Shown: positions 12,287 to 25,400 of the stretch, in pieces | Layout of the letters: the number at the start of each line of letters is the position of its first letter | Position numbering within the stretch: the stretch's first letter is position 1 | NCBI GenBank assembly: GCA_963681505.1 | Contig: OY811971.1 | Coordinates: forward strand, 10,369,433 to 10,433,432 | Length of the DNA: 64,000 bases | Origin: Eunapius fragilis | Lineage: Eukaryota > Porifera > Demospongiae > Spongillida > Spongillidae | Direction: 5' to 3' | Notes under the pieces: model-generated | The model's input: only the letters and a program-made list of their open reading frames with translations | What the model was told of the DNA's origin: nothing | Databases searched by the model: none | Program-made: the position numbers and the translations under genes

Positions 12287-13799
12287 GCATGAAGGTCACA
12301 TGGGCATAGTGCAGACGAGTTTGGACGATGATCTGACATATCTAGTAAAAACTTGTATGGCATATCAAACTGTGAGAAACAGTCCCTCCGTTGCGCTGCT
12401 TCAACCTTGGGTATGGCCTTTTAGGCCATAGCAGAAAATACACGTTGATTTTGCTGGAACATTAATAAGATGTTGATTGTGGTTGATGCTCATTCCAAGT
12501 GGCCAGAAGTGTTGGAAATGCCATCAACAAGTGCTACGAGAACCATTGAGACTTTACGTGTTCTGTTCAATTCTTACAGTCTTCCTGATCAGGTAGTAAG
12601 TGATAATGGCCCACAGTTTACTTTCACAGTTTCTCAAACGGAATGGCATAAAGCATATTCGCAGTGCACCACATCACCCCTTCACTAGCGGAGCAGCAGA
12701 GAGGGTTGTTCATATGGAACGCCGATCATGTCAAAATTTGATCGTCCAAAATCGGCTGCTTTCATAATCGACCATGCAACTATCGGATGCTTTCATTAAT
12801 CGATCATACAACTATTAGCTGCTTCATTAATCGATCATGCAACTATAAACTACTTTCATCCCTTTATGCCAATCAAAAAATGCAGTCAGGCCATTGATGA
12901 TTCATCGATTGAAACATCGATTGAACCATCGATCCCGTCCATCGGTCCCATCAATCGATGCTATCGATCAGTCCCATCGATCAATGGCGGTCCCATTGAT
13001 CGATGCCATACAAGTGCCATTGATCGATGCCGTACAAGTGCCATCGATCAATGTCGTAGAAGTGTTAAATTAAATGCGGTGTCCAGACCAATTCAATTTT
13101 CACAGAGCTCTTTCTAGTCTGTCACAGAATACTCTATCCGCCTGGCTAAAATATCCTAGCACATTTAAATGGATGTGTTGGGTAGTTATGGTACAAGTAA
13201 TGAAATGGTCACATTGTCACACCTGCTGTTGTGCAATATTTATTCTTTTGATGCTGACTTTGCTTTTAGCTGGAGCTTCATGGCAAACCCCGGTGCAATT
13301 GACCCCAGCATTCCCAACATTGCTGAAAGAAAATCCATGTATAGAAATGGAAATCATTTTGAGGTTGTTACCTCTCAGTTGGAAACAGACAAATAATGCA
13401 TGTAAGATTCCAAAACAGCACCTTGTATATTTGGTCAGTGCATTATGTGCAGAACCTATTACTGGTGGGTGGGTGTGGAGGGTATGCACATTGTTTACAA
13501 ATGTAGATGGTCACAATGCTCAAATAAAAACACTGATGTCTTTTGTCTATATTTGTCTGAATAGACTGGCCAAGCTACAACAAGTAGTCCAAAGCTGTTA
13601 ACACACAGTCCATGTTCTATATCAGTGTATTTTGTTATTGTGAAATGCAAGACAAGGATTTTTATTGCAAGTGACTAAGAGATTAATCATTGTGCATAGC
13701 ACCAGTATTGTGGGATTGTCTCCTGCACAATCAATATATTACATCGGTCCAGCTGAAGTCATACAACATTGTGTGCATGTAAATTTGTAATGTATAATT

Positions 13800-13978
13800 A
13801 TAATTGTATACAATACATTAATTTAAAGCATAAGCACTATAAATAACTAAAAGTCAAAGCAAGTGTTTGGTGAGACACATCTGGCCAAAATTGCCCTGGC
13901 ATTCTGCCTCATGTAGGTGAGGCTGAGGCGACTGTAGATGCCCGACATAACCTCATTCAGAGGTCGACAGAGTTGAGT
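13800..13978. other. unique segment interrupting the left foldback arm
   Basis: About 180 bp present in the left arm have no counterpart in the right arm, where the flanking sequences (ATGCACACAATG and ATGCCAAAATGAAAT) are nearly adjacent. It is an insertion into the left arm or a deletion from the right. Confidence 0.7.
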
Positions 13979-15179
13979 GGCTACCTTTTTGGATATGGAA
14001 ATTTCATTTTGGCATATGTCAAAAGCACTGGCTTGTTACAATGAGTGTGCTGGGGCTCACAACACCTCCATTTTTGAGTGGTTAATACGTATATCATAAA
14101 CCAAATGGAGATATACAGGGGGGATATATGGAGATATACGGGGACCTGCTCCCATGGCAAATGGCATCCACCTAACATCTAGTGCATTTGAGGTATATAT
14201 GGTGATTCTAGCGGATCATACATAGGTTGACTCCATATATAATCCGCTTAGCATACTAGTATGTTTGTGCAAGAAGGGAGTATATACGGTAATTCTAGCT
14301 GATCACACATAGGTTGACTTCATATATGGTACAACACCAACTAGACATATACAGTCATCACAAACTATGTTCAGAAGGAAATATGACTCTGTATCAACAT
14401 TGGATACAAGGTATGTCTACACTAAGTACTGACCTTGCTGCAGTTGAAGGAACTCTGGAAGAATCAAACGTTTTTGATTATGGAATAAATTGGAATGGGC
14501 CTTCTAGAATGACGTTGTTTTGGAAGGATCGAATTGTCCTCTGACTGATCAACAATTAGTTTAGCTCAAACAAGTAGTTGATCCTATGCTAATATGTGAA
14601 GATTTCGGAGTGTCACTTAATTATACCACAAGACAATATGCTTACACTTTTAGTTAAGTAAATCATAATATTGAAGTGTTCAGTATGGTTTCTTTTTGGT
14701 TACAGTGATCATGCAGTACTAACTTTATTGCAAGTGGCAATTTATTTCACCATAGAGCTACTGTTTGTGGTCTGGCGTGTGCAATAAAATTGCATATTAA
14801 TTATGGCCGGTGATTTAGTGGATTTTAACGTAAACATTATATTAGCGTTGATGAACCAAAATACGTGCACCACAAGACAGGTGCCTCGTCTTTTAAGTAT
14901 CGCGTGTAAAAGGTATGAAGAATATTATCCTCTAGGGTGTTAGCTATATTAATGTACAATCAAGCATTATACCCTAACGTTACGCCATGACTGTGGTTCA
15001 CAATATATACATGTACTCAATAGATTACATGAATAGATAATCGCATGAAGATGTACCGTGTCATAGCCTTCTACAGATGAGACCTCCCTCGTAGTGTTCC
15101 TATTGATTAGCATGGCAACCATACTCTGACCAAATTGCCAGTACTGTTGTTATACACACTTTATTGAGAAAGGCATGAA

Positions 15180-15420
15180 GTGGAAGGAAGGGTGTGATCA
15201 GCTAGAAATCATAAAGAACATGGGCTGTGTGTTAAAAGCCTTGATCTATTTGTTGTAGCTTGACCAGTCTACTCAGACAAATATAGACAAGAGACATCAG
15301 TGTTTCTATTTGAGCATTGTGACCATCAACATTTGTAACCAATGTGCATACCCTACCCACCTACCCACCAGTAATAGAGACTGTACACGATGCACTAACC
15401 AAATATACATGGTGCCTTGG
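15180..15420. repeat. third, partial copy of the foldback arm in the element's centre
   Basis: This block repeats 16120-16325 in the same orientation: shared CATGG.CTGTGTGTTAA, ATTTGAGCATTGTGACCAT and ACCCACCAGTAATAG landmarks. The element is therefore internally rearranged and is not a simple two-arm palindrome. Confidence 0.75.
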
Positions 15421-17077
15421 CTTGCCATTGTTATATATGTATATGAGAAATAGGTGAGTGGGGTGAGTGATATGATACATAGGTTATAAAGGTCATGTGA
15501 AGGCCGATCTCCATTCAAAGCAAATGAAGGTTTCCTTTTAGTGTTATGAACACAGAATATACAGAAGTTCATGGTTTCCTAGATACCATTTATGGAGTCA
15601 ACTTATGTGTGATCAGCTAGAATTACCACACATACTCCCTTCTTGCACAAACATCGTCTTGCACAAACATACTAGTATGCTAAGCAGATTCCTAAATACC
15701 ATCCATACATGGAGTCGACCTATGTGTGATCAGCTAGAATCACCATATATACCTCACATGCACCAGATGTTAGGTGGATGCCATTTGCCACGGAAGCAGG
15801 TCCCCCGTATATCTCCATATATCCCCCCCCCTCCCGTATATCTCCATTTGGTTTACGAGATATACGTATTAACCACTCAAAAGTGGAGGTGTTGTGAGCC
15901 CCAGCACACTCATTGTAACAAGCCAGTGCTTTTGACATATGCCAAAATGAAATTTACATGCACACAATGTTGTATGACTTCAGCTGGACCAATGTAATAT
16001 ATTGATTGTGCAGGAGACAATCCCACAATACTGGTGCTATGCACAATGATTAATCTCTATAGTCACTTGCAATAAAAATCCTTGTCTTGCATTTCACAAA
16101 TACACAATACACTGATATAGAACATGGACTGTGTGTTAACAGCCTTGGACTACTTGTTGTAGCTTGGCCAGTCTATTCAGACAAATTTGACAAAAGACAT
16201 CAGTGTTTTTATTTGAGCATTGTGACCATCTACATTTGTAAACAATGTGCATACCCTCCACACCCACCCACCCACCAGTAATAGGTTCTGCACATAATGC
16301 ACTGACCAAATATACATGGTGCTGTTTTGGAATCTTACATGCATTATTTGTTTCCAACTGAGAGGAACCTCAAAATGATTTCCATTTCTATACATGGATT
16401 TTCTTTCAACAATGTTGGGAATGCTGGGTCAATTGCACCGGGGTTTGCCATGAAGCTCCAGCTAAAAGCAAAGGTAGCATCAAAAGAGTAAATATTGCAC
16501 AGCAGCAGGTGTGACAATGTGACCATTTCATTACTCAGTTGCACCATAGCTACCCAACACATCCATTTATCCAGGCGTAGAGTATTCTAGAAAGAGTGCT
16601 GTGAAAATTGAATTAGTCTGGACACCGCATTAACACTAGTATGACATCAATGGCACTTGTACGGCATCGATCGATGTGATCGATCGATCCCCGATCGATG
16701 GGGCCGATGGATGGATGGATGGACGGGATCGATGTTTCAGTCGATGAATCATCAATGGGCTGGCTGCATTTTTTGTTTGGCATAAAGGGATGAAAGCAGT
16801 CGATAGATGCATGATCGATTAATGAAAGCAGCCGATAATTGCAAGATCGATTAATGAAAGCAGCCGATAGTTGCATAATCGATTGATGAAAGCAGCCAAT
16901 TTCGGACGATCGAATTTTGACATGATCGGTGTTCCATATGTTCAGACCTTCAAGTCTGCCTTAAAAATTGCAGTTGCACGTGGAACCTTTTTGAAACAAG
17001 CTCTCAGTAATTTCTATTGAGTTACACCTCAGAGTACTACTAGTGAAGCTCCTTGTATATTATTCCTGAACCTTTAA

Positions 17078-17790
17078 CCTCCCGTCGTCCTACGCGTAGG
17101 ATTATCGTCCTACGTGTAGGACGCAAGTTTAAATTAATTTTAAGCAAACTCATATGATCTAAGAACAAACCAAAATCTCATTGTACTGTAGAAATGGTTA
17201 TTAAAATATTTTTACTTTCTTGCAATTCTGTCAAATACAATCAATACTGCATTGCTAAATAATGTATTTGTGGTAAATCGCGAAGCAACTTAAAGTAGTA
17301 AAAAGTAATGTTGAGAAATCAGAGCAACATGTTAAATGAAGGGGTAGTAAGACAGGTCTTTTGCACTAAGCGTATAAAAAAGCACATTGTAGATTTGGAA
17401 ATTGCTAGCTCCACAAGCTTATGAACAATAGGTATTTGTCAGAAGCATGTTGCGGGAATAGCCAAGTGAATGGATAAAACCTTGAAAACATACAGTGTGT
17501 TTTCGGTAAAAGTGGCAAAACATATAGTAGCACACACATCATGCTTCAAAAAACATTCAAAAAAAGTTATACTTGTCGTACTTTTTTCTGTGAAAATTAA
17601 ATTCTCTACATAATGTATTTTTAAGAACCGTATCGGTTTATTAGCATCGTGTAACCAAGGGTGCAATTTAAAAAATAGACTGACAATTGGTAAATTTAGC
17701 ACAATAGACACATCAAACAGCAGTAGAGAAATGGATGCCAAAAAACTGCATTAATGAGTTTTCAAATACTGGTCCTACGCGTAGTACTTG
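17078..17790. mobile_element. about 0.7-kb insertion with CCTACGCGTAGG palindromes
   Basis: It separates the gypsy frame ...CILFL from RRIKVKRALH. Its left end carries two nearby palindromic blocks (CCTACGCGTAGG, CCTACGTGTAGG) and its right end a GTCCTACGCGTAGTAC block, so the ends are inverted relatives. The flanks TGAACC and TGGACC may be a decayed target duplication. The interior is AT-rich and non-coding. The ends are approximate. Confidence 0.6.
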
Positions 17791-18431
17791 GACCCGGAGA
17801 ATTAAGGTGAAAAGAGCACTACATACTCAGTTGGACTTAATGCATCCTGATCTCAGAATTGAAGTCAACAAGAAACAAGCTGATCAAAAGGTTGTACATG
17901 ACAGGCATTCTAGGGATTGGCAGTATTTTTTGGGTCAAAATGTCATGGTAAAAGACATACAAACTGGTTTCAGCTGGATTCCAGGAATAATCGTTGAACG
18001 TTTAGGTCCACTGTCATACTTGGTGATGTTAGAAGATGGTTGCATAAGGAAGAGGCATGTGGATCATATTCGGGAAGTAGATGAGCAAACTCTGAATAAG
18101 GAGACAGCCACCCCACTAGAGGTTGCCCATTCCAACAAATGACTTAATAACTACCTTCTCCAATGATGGGCCTCAACGCCATGCACCTGGTCAAGGAGTC
18201 TCTGAGACTGCCCTGGACCTAGATCATAAGGCCAGTGAGCCTCGACAGTTTTTCAGAACCAGGAATGTCTCAATCGAATTTGGACAGCACATTGGGAAAT
18301 GGGACCTCCTCTTCACGTAAGGCAGCAGCACGGGTTAGTCTTCCTGTTAAATCTGTGACTCCTACTTGCCATTATCCTATGCGTGTTCGTAGGCCACCTG
18401 AAAGACTTTGACAACATTTAGGTGGAGGGAG

Positions 18432-18600
18432 TGTAGTGTATTGATATTGTGTATGGGTTGGGAGGGGTGTGATTTAGAAGTGCACGTTATTTTGGGAATC
18501 ATTCATTCATTAATTTTGGAGATAAAACTCTACAGTTACTAAACATAACACCCATATTCCATGTCTGGTCTTGGCAAACCATACATACATGTACATATGG
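18432..18600 (+). mobile_element. start of the gypsy 3' LTR
   Basis: A purine tract GGTGGAGGGAG (18421-18431) directly follows the end of the integrase frame and is followed by TGTAGTGTATTGATATTG, the typical polypurine tract/LTR junction. The 5' LTR is missing, so the LTR's right end cannot be fixed by comparison. Confidence 0.6.
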
Positions 18601-18629
18601 TCAGCGTGACATTATTTCTGTTTTATGGT

Positions 18630-18990
18630 GCCGATTGAGAACCACAATGAGCTTCGAACAGGCTACGTTATCAAGTACTTAATTCAACTTTCGCTTGTCA
18701 ACACTTATCAGTACTTTGTTAAGATGCACAATATTATTATCAAGAATTACAAGCAACGAAAAACATTCTCCAATGAGAAAGTTGGCAGTATACATGAATT
18801 GGAGTGGTGCAAAATGGAAGGGAACAAGGTTTTTGGGAAATGAAAAATATATTTAGCACGCGTAAATGTAACAGATGTAAAATATAGGGTACTTTCCCCA
18901 AAACTTGTTCCCTTCCGTTTTACATCGCCTCCAATTCATATATCTCTCCTCATTTCTTAATGGAGAATGTTTTTTTCCCTTGTACATAAA
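18630..18990. repeat. dispersed repeat with internal hairpin
   Basis: Sequence at 18760-18840 (AACATTCTCCAATGAGAAAG ... GGAAGGGAACAAGG) is inverted at 18888-18976, forming a stem-loop of about 80-bp arms. A diverged copy of the same repeat lies on the opposite strand at 43895-44075 (GGGAATGTTTTTATTTACTC, TGTTCCCTTCCATTT). It is probably a MITE-like family. Confidence 0.65.
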
Positions 18991-19789
18991 ATTATACTGA
19001 GGTATTATGCCCGAAAAATACTCTTGTAATTACTTAAGCCGCTAGGTTGTATGGGATTGTAGCAGTGAAACAATTTTCTACATCAAAGTTATTCAAGTCA
19101 CTGGAAAATCCATGATAGATAGACCAAATTCCAGTGTGTAAGAAAGAAGTTGTAGAATACCAGGGTATCTCTTACAATATAAAACTTGAAAAAACGATCC
19201 TATATGCATCATCCCTTGGTGATGCATGTATATAATTTTGTACAAGATGGAAAATTAGGAAGTTGGAGTATGGAAAAAAAACAAACAGCTGTTGCTTCCT
19301 TTTCCACTCATGGCACAATTTGAATCCTAAACTACAGGTCCAAACTTTAATCTGAAAGTATGGTTTTAAGAGTAGGCCAACAGATAATATTTTTAACCTT
19401 AGACCAGGTTTGGTTTGAACTGTGTAGTTGAGACATGAAACCGGCAGTTAACATGTCAATAAACATATTTGTGCTCAGTGAGATATAGTTTATTATCTTA
19501 CTAAATTTAATGCCTAAATACTTATACTGAAAATGACTACAATGATTAGAACTAGTACATGTAGACAAGTGCCTCAAGATTCAGTTTCAAAACATACTTA
19601 TTACACGTACATGCATTTGAAAATTGTACAGTAACAAGCACAGCTTCCTCACATCAAGGTATAAGGCACCTATGAATAATATAGGTCTGGGCACGATGGA
19701 TGTCATAATCTACGTACTTTGAGCGCTTAGTAATAGTGCCTATAAGCGTTACTAGTGAATTATTTCATCTTTCTATTACTTTAAATATT

Positions 19790-20035
19790 TCTCCCCCTCT
19801 CTCCATCCTTCCCTGCATCTAACCCTCCCTCTCCTCCCTCACTCCCTCCTCACTCTCCCCTCTCCACTTTCTCCTTTCTCCTCTCCCTTCCCTCTCCCCT
19901 CTTTCTCTCTCCCTTCCTCTTCCCCCTCTCTCCCACTCCTCCTCTACCTATCCTTCCCCTGAATCATTCCCTCACTCTGCAACCCTCTTCTCTGTTTATC
20001 TCTCCCTCCCTACCTCCCCTCTCTCTGGCATTTAT
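19790..20035. repeat. CT-rich low-complexity tract
   Basis: About 245 bp of CTCTCCC/CCCTCT runs, with almost all purines on the opposite strand. Its polypurine character could allow triplex formation, which is an inference. Confidence 0.85.
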
Positions 20036-20848
20036 TATTAGTTCCCTGTGTTGTAGACCTTGAACATGGCAGCAATGTGATGTTTGTAAGCTCCTTTCAT
20101 ATGGGATTTCTATTTTCGGCTTCTCAAAAAAGGACGCAAAAAAACTTTTCCAGTTAAATTTTCTGAATAGAGGGTTTGACACACTAAATGTTTGATTCTC
20201 ACAGATCCAGTGTAAATTACGATCTCAACAGAATAATGTCGGTAGTGCAAGATATGCAAATGCAATTGCTTTGCACTAGTACTATAATTTGGTAAAAAGT
20301 AAGCAAGCTAGCAAGCAGGCAGGCTAATACACAATTCTGCAGCCACTTATTGCGCTATCAATTATACAAATAGATTTCAGACTAAACCCAAGGATACCAG
20401 GTCAAGTATACATTACATTAATCATTATTGTTACTATCAAAATGCACTTTATATAATTAATATAATTTTACCATTACCATTGGCATTAACCAGAGGAGCA
20501 ATCATTGTTTTTGAAGTGATGATAACAGTGTTACTGCCAGTCTAGAATGAAAGAACAAGTTTTAATATGTGAATATATCACACTACGTATGCAGTCATAT
20601 GATGAACATGCATATAGCTTTGGGCATCAGGACTTTCACAAGTTATAGTATAAACTGGATTGCTACTGTTCCCTCTCGTCCACCCCCCATCCAAATTCGT
20701 ATGCTATTTGGTGTCCTCAGCGAGGAGGGTGCATGGTAACAAATGTCAGCGATGATTTGAATGGAACATCCTTGATTCTATATCTAAGATCCAAGTACCA
20801 AGCTTATTTTGTTGGGCCAAGTGGTGCTAGGTATTAGCAATTTTCCTC

Positions 20849-20853
20849 CTCCC

Positions 20854-20885
<32 letters not shown>

Positions 20886-21210
20886 TCCCCACCCTGAGAT
20901 TTTTCCTGTAGGGAGATATGAACCCATCTCATCTAAATACAGCATCTTATTCCTGTTGATTTGTTGAACTATTGATGTGCGGGTTGTGTTTCCTGTATGT
21001 GGTATCATGGACACTGGTATTGCTCAACGGTTGCGTATTAAGGAGAGGGGGGAGTTGGCAAATAAACCAGTGGCTAAGTATACTGAACCCCCCCCCCCCC
21101 CCCCCCTTTCATATAAGGTTCCTCCCCTTTAGTCGCTACTGGCTGGTATAGCCCGCCCCACCCTCCCCCCCCACCCCATCCCACTTGTATCCCCCCCCCC
21201 CCCCCCCCCC
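20849..21210. repeat. three poly-C homopolymer tracts
   Basis: Uninterrupted C runs of about 18-25 bp lie at 20850-20874, 21088-21106 and 21191-21210. The first is followed directly by about 10 A. Runs this long are prone to length errors in sequencing. Confidence 0.9.
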
Positions 21211-21468
21211 ACTTTTCATGTGACGTCTGACTTGAAAGTTGAAACCCCTTTTCGATAATCCTGTATCCGCCCCTGTCAGTGTAGCACTTTCTTTTTGCCC
21301 AAATTAGTCTAGGGACTCGGCTGAATTCTGGATATGGCCGTTGGGGACGATAATTAAGCTAGTAAAGACAGTACAGGTAGATCATAAACACTTTCGCTTC
21401 GCGTTTAATAGCACTCATAATTTACTCGTGGATCGATGAGGGTCGGGCAGTGGAAAACCAAAGCAACG

Positions 21469-21709
21469 TAGGGTAGCGTCAGGTATATTCGCCAGGGGGG
21501 AGTAGTCGCCACCCGCACTTTTAATAGCGTATAAAAACTAAAATAATAAGTTTGGATCTTTCTATATGAGTTTAAAACAACCCTAATAGGCTCCTTTGTT
21601 AGCACCATACACAGTTTTACGCAAGTAACTTTGCTCTGTAGAATAAACAGGGGGATGGCGAACACTCCTGACGTTATCACAGGTGGCGATCACTACCTAC
21701 GCTACCCTA
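21469..21709. mobile_element. MITE with TA target site and GGGTAGCGT ends
   Basis: The left end TAGGGTAGCGTCAGGTA and right end TACCTACGCTACCCTA are inverted repeats of about 26 bp bounded by TA on both sides, as for Tc1/mariner-type non-autonomous elements. The interior has no ORF. Confidence 0.75.
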
Positions 21710-22224
21710 TGTCTGCACCCACACAGGTTCAATACGTCTAAAACGACCACAGCCATTACATAACACACTCCCCAGTCCACGCTGCTCCGATCCCAACTAC
21801 TGAATACCGTGTTGCGAGGTGAACTAATGTTAGATGGCCTCTATGTACTCACCCACTAACGTAACGCCTCTTCTGACAAATAGTTAATTCAGGAAAATAA
21901 TTGTTGTATTATATACTATTATAGATTAATACATCACGAGTCCCAAGACGAAGGGCAAAGCTCACAGTAACCGCTACTATGAATTTTAAAATTGCACCGT
22001 ACAAGGAAAAGCGCGTGTGTAGGAGGACAAAAATAACGCATGCATGGGCACATTCAAGTATAAGTGTCTGCAGGGCTTTCCAGAATCACCAAATAATTAA
22101 TGATCATTCACCATCACCTTCTAGTACATGTACATGTACTAAAATATGCCACTCTAGGAGGGGTCTGGGGCCAAGATCAAGTAATTGATTGAGCGATTGG
22201 CGTAATAACGTGGACACAGGCGGG

Positions 22225-22425
22225 ATGGAGAAAACGGTCATTGTTATTGCCGCGAACAGCTTATCTCAGGTTTCATCTGGTCACACGATGACGTTCGAAC
22301 TAAGTCCAGGAAAGGCGAAACTGCCCAGTACGAGAACCGCATCGAAGACGTTATGGACAGCATATGTTGAGGCTATGACCGAATACTGCAGGGTCGTGTT
22401 TGACCTTTTCCCGGATAAATACCAG
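22225..22425 (+). CDS. INTS13: INTS13 exon 1 (aa 1-67)
   Basis: Starts at ATG and ends DKYQ at CAG|GTTAGA, phase 0. It contains the first beta-strand and the conserved W-T...MEYCR-like helix of the VWA domain (here TAYVEAMTEYCRVVFDLFP). An upstream in-frame extension to 22189 exists but lacks an ATG. Confidence 0.92.
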
Positions 22426-25400
22426 GTTAGAATTTCGAGCTACACGTATCAGATACCTTGCCGCTCTTTTTCAAAAGGAGGGCTTGTTTCCTAATAGAGC
22501 GCACCCCGTTTTTCTTGGCAAGTACATAGTATACATGTATATTAATGTGGCATGTACATCAATAGTTGATTGGAATGCTTAACTAGTAGTTTTATGAGGG
22601 GGGAAAGAATGTTGCTATGATGCTTTACAATAAAGGAAGGTGGCTGCATCTTTGCCTCCCAAATACACACACAAAGGCAATGGTTTAAACTAAAGGTTCA
22701 AAAAGGCAGGGTTGCAACCTGCTATTGATTTGGCAACTGCACGCTGATCTACGATCTATGGGTGTGTTGTTATCGGATATCAATATATGCTGCCTCCTGC
22801 ACCCTAAGTTGAGTTGTTCTTTAAATAGAATTACATGCAGCTGCTTTGTTGTAACATTTGCAATCCATTACATCACCAGATGTAATGAACATGTTCTCGT
22901 AAACAGGGTTTACATGTTCTGTGCTTTCTTATAAAGCTTCTTGTCTCGTTTCTGGGATAACAGATAACAAAAACAGCTCTTAAACTTTCTGTATCACTGT
23001 TGACAGGTTATCCACCATTTTTTATTTTAGGTGTGCGTTGCAGCTGTCGATGAGCAGAAATGCCAACCTGTGAATTCATGGAGAGATGAGGACCAGGAAA
23101 TGAGCAAGGTTATTTGCTGTGCACGCCCATGGGAATGGGCATGTACACATGGGAATGTGTACATGGGAATGGGCATGTACACATGGGAATGGGAATGTGT
23201 ACATGGGAATGGACACGTACAGTGTACACATGGGAGTGGACAGTATAGCTTGTGTCCAGTATATCCACCCGGTTTTATATAATTGCTTCACTTTCAATTT
23301 CATAAACATTTCATTATTACACACAGATGTCCTATTTGATAGCTAATTTTTGTCCTTGTCTGACAAACTTGACAAGAGTTACATGTACATGTACCCGCTC
23401 GGTCGTAGAGAAATTTCACAGCTCGCTCATAGAGAAAATAAAGCGTATACATTGGGACTAAGCCAACTGTTAGTTTTCATAGCGGTTGCTATGAACACTG
23501 ATGGTTTCTTTAGTTACTAATGTGTACGCTTTATTTTCTCTATGATCGAGCTGCGAATTTTCTCTATGACCGAGCGGGTACATGTACTTATGTGTACACA
23601 TTGTATGTATCATATGAACAAATCAAGTTTCTGCTGAACTTCTGACCTTTTCTGACAAAGAACTTTGCACATACATGTAAGTACATGTACACTTAAGTAC
23701 ATGTACATGTATGAAAAGGTCAGAAGTTCAGCAGTAACTTGATTTGTTCATATGATTTTCAATATACTGGAAATGACAATCAGCCAATCAGGCTGCATTT
23801 CATTTCAAAGCCTAGTGGAATGGGGGTGCCCGCGCAAAACTTGTAGATACAAATATACCTTGGTATGATGTGCACATTATATTTGACACACGTGGAAAAA
23901 AAAAAACGACGCAATTGCACGCAATTGTGTGCGAAAAATGGCCATGAACACGCCAAATTGCGCGGTCTTCAAAACGTTGTATCTTCTTGATTGTGCAATA
24001 TAGTAGAGTCACATTTTCAAAGCGGTCCTGTGTCTATGGAAGTCCAAAGATGGTTTAGTTTGCGATGCATCGTTCTGAAGATATTCACAATCAACTTAGA
24101 GCAAGATTTTGCGGGCTTCGAGTACAAAACCCCCGCGAAATTAAGCCCTTTACTTGAATGTGAATATCTTCGGAACGACATCTCAAATTAAACCATCTTT
24201 GGACTTCTATTGCTGCACACACATTCTAGTCTCCGTGCGCTGCCTGCATACAATGTACACATGTGCGTGTCATACCTCCCTCTGCATGTACACATGTGCG
24301 TGTCATACCTCCACATGTACACATGTGCGTGTCAACCTCCCTCCACATGTACACATGTGCGTGTCATACCTCCACATGTACACATGTGCGTGTCATACCT
24401 CCCTCCACATGTACACATATGCGTGTCATACCTCCACATGTACACATGTGCGTGTCATACCTCCACATGTACACATGTGCGTGTCATACCTCCACATGTA
24501 CACATGTGCGTGTCATACCTCCACATGTACACATGTGCGTGTCATACCTCCCTCCACATGTACACATGTGCGTGTCATACCTCCACATGTACACATGTGC
24601 GTGTCATACCTCCCTCCACATGTACACGCGCATCACTTCGGTATTTTTGCGCGCGCACGTTTCGTCGCTAGGTGCTGATCGGTTTACAGAAGTTTGGTGC
24701 GCCTCAGACCTTCTCTTCGGGTGCACCCAGCCCGCACGGCCACCTCAACAGCTGCCTCCAGGGGCTCCACTACGGAGTGAAGTGCCTCGCTCAGCTCACA
24801 GCCACCCAGTACGCCATGAGTTCAGCAGCGGGGAGCCACAAGGCCCCCCTCAACCAGGGCAGAATACTGTTCTTCTCCACGCTTAAGAGGTACGTTGTCT
24901 TAAAACTTCACACATTGTTTAGAGTTTTTTTTTTTTTTTTTCAAAGCGGGCGAGTACAGCATGTGTATGTGTAGTGTGTACATGTATGTGTATGTACATG
25001 TATTGTTAATGTACAGTAAGGAACTGTACACATTCATGTATGAATGTATGTACATGAACATGTATTTGTACATGTACAGTTCATATACATGTACATGTAC
25101 TATGTTTTGTACATGTGTGTGCACATTTACATGTGTACACTGTACAAAAGTACAGTGTGTATTTTATGTTTTTATTTTACACGAACGACAAGAATTATGT
25201 AAGACTTGGATACGTGTACCACGTATACATTTGTACATCAAGCGATGCTGAAATCCTTGTATTTATAATATGTGATATCGCATTGCAGCTTTGCATGCCA
25301 TGTAGATTGTGTATTGCCATCGATGAATGTGGTGGATTACATGTGCATGCATGTACATGTACATAGTTGTAATAACGTTTTTACAATTATATACAGAGAG

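Larger units (their letters stand above)
12712..16939. mobile_element. 4.2-kb foldback element with long terminal inverted repeats
   Basis: The left end starts ATATGGAACGCCGATCATG and the right end is its near-perfect reverse complement. The arms extend inward to about 14330 and from about 15595, roughly 1.35 kb of inverted homology interrupted by a unique segment at 13800-13978 in the left arm. The outer 400 bp are rich in ATCGATCGAT. Four bases, GTTC (12708-12711 and 16940-16943), are duplicated at the ends; removing the element and one copy restores the gypsy integrase reading (ERVV/QTFK). It has no transposase-like ORF, so it is non-autonomous. The centre contains a partial third copy of arm sequence (about 15180-15420). 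Confidence 0.88.
12287..18431 (+). pseudogene. Ty3/gypsy integrase remnant, split by two insertions
   Basis: Three + strand pieces belong to one integrase. The first (12287-12711) has an H2C2-type zinc region (LHEGHMGIV, then a gap, then KTCMAYQ) followed by the catalytic core start VVDAHSKWPEV and VSDNGPQF, holding the first two acidic residues. The second (16944-17077) reads VQTFKSALKIAVARGTFLKQ, the part after the third acidic residue. The third (17791-18410) carries the C-terminal domain with VKDIQTGFSWIPGIIVERLG and RHVDHIRE. The 5' half of the element (gag, protease, RT) is absent, and stops are present. It is an old 5'-truncated copy, useful as a dated target for the elements inserted in it. 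Confidence 0.85.
18991..22224. other. intergenic DNA upstream of INTS13
   Basis: No gene was recognised. It includes a CT-rich low-complexity tract (about 19790-20035), three poly-C runs, a MITE at 21469-21709 and, close to 22224, presumably the INTS13 promoter and 5' UTR. No TATA box or initiator could be defended. Confidence 0.5.

Noticed and set aside
19964-20182. - strand frame next to the CT-rich tract
   Set aside because: Low-complexity sequence with no homology signal.
24154-24886. Cysteine/histidine-rich frames of 150-207 codons
   Set aside because: They arise from the 29/33-bp minisatellite, and only the last part overlaps the real exon 3.
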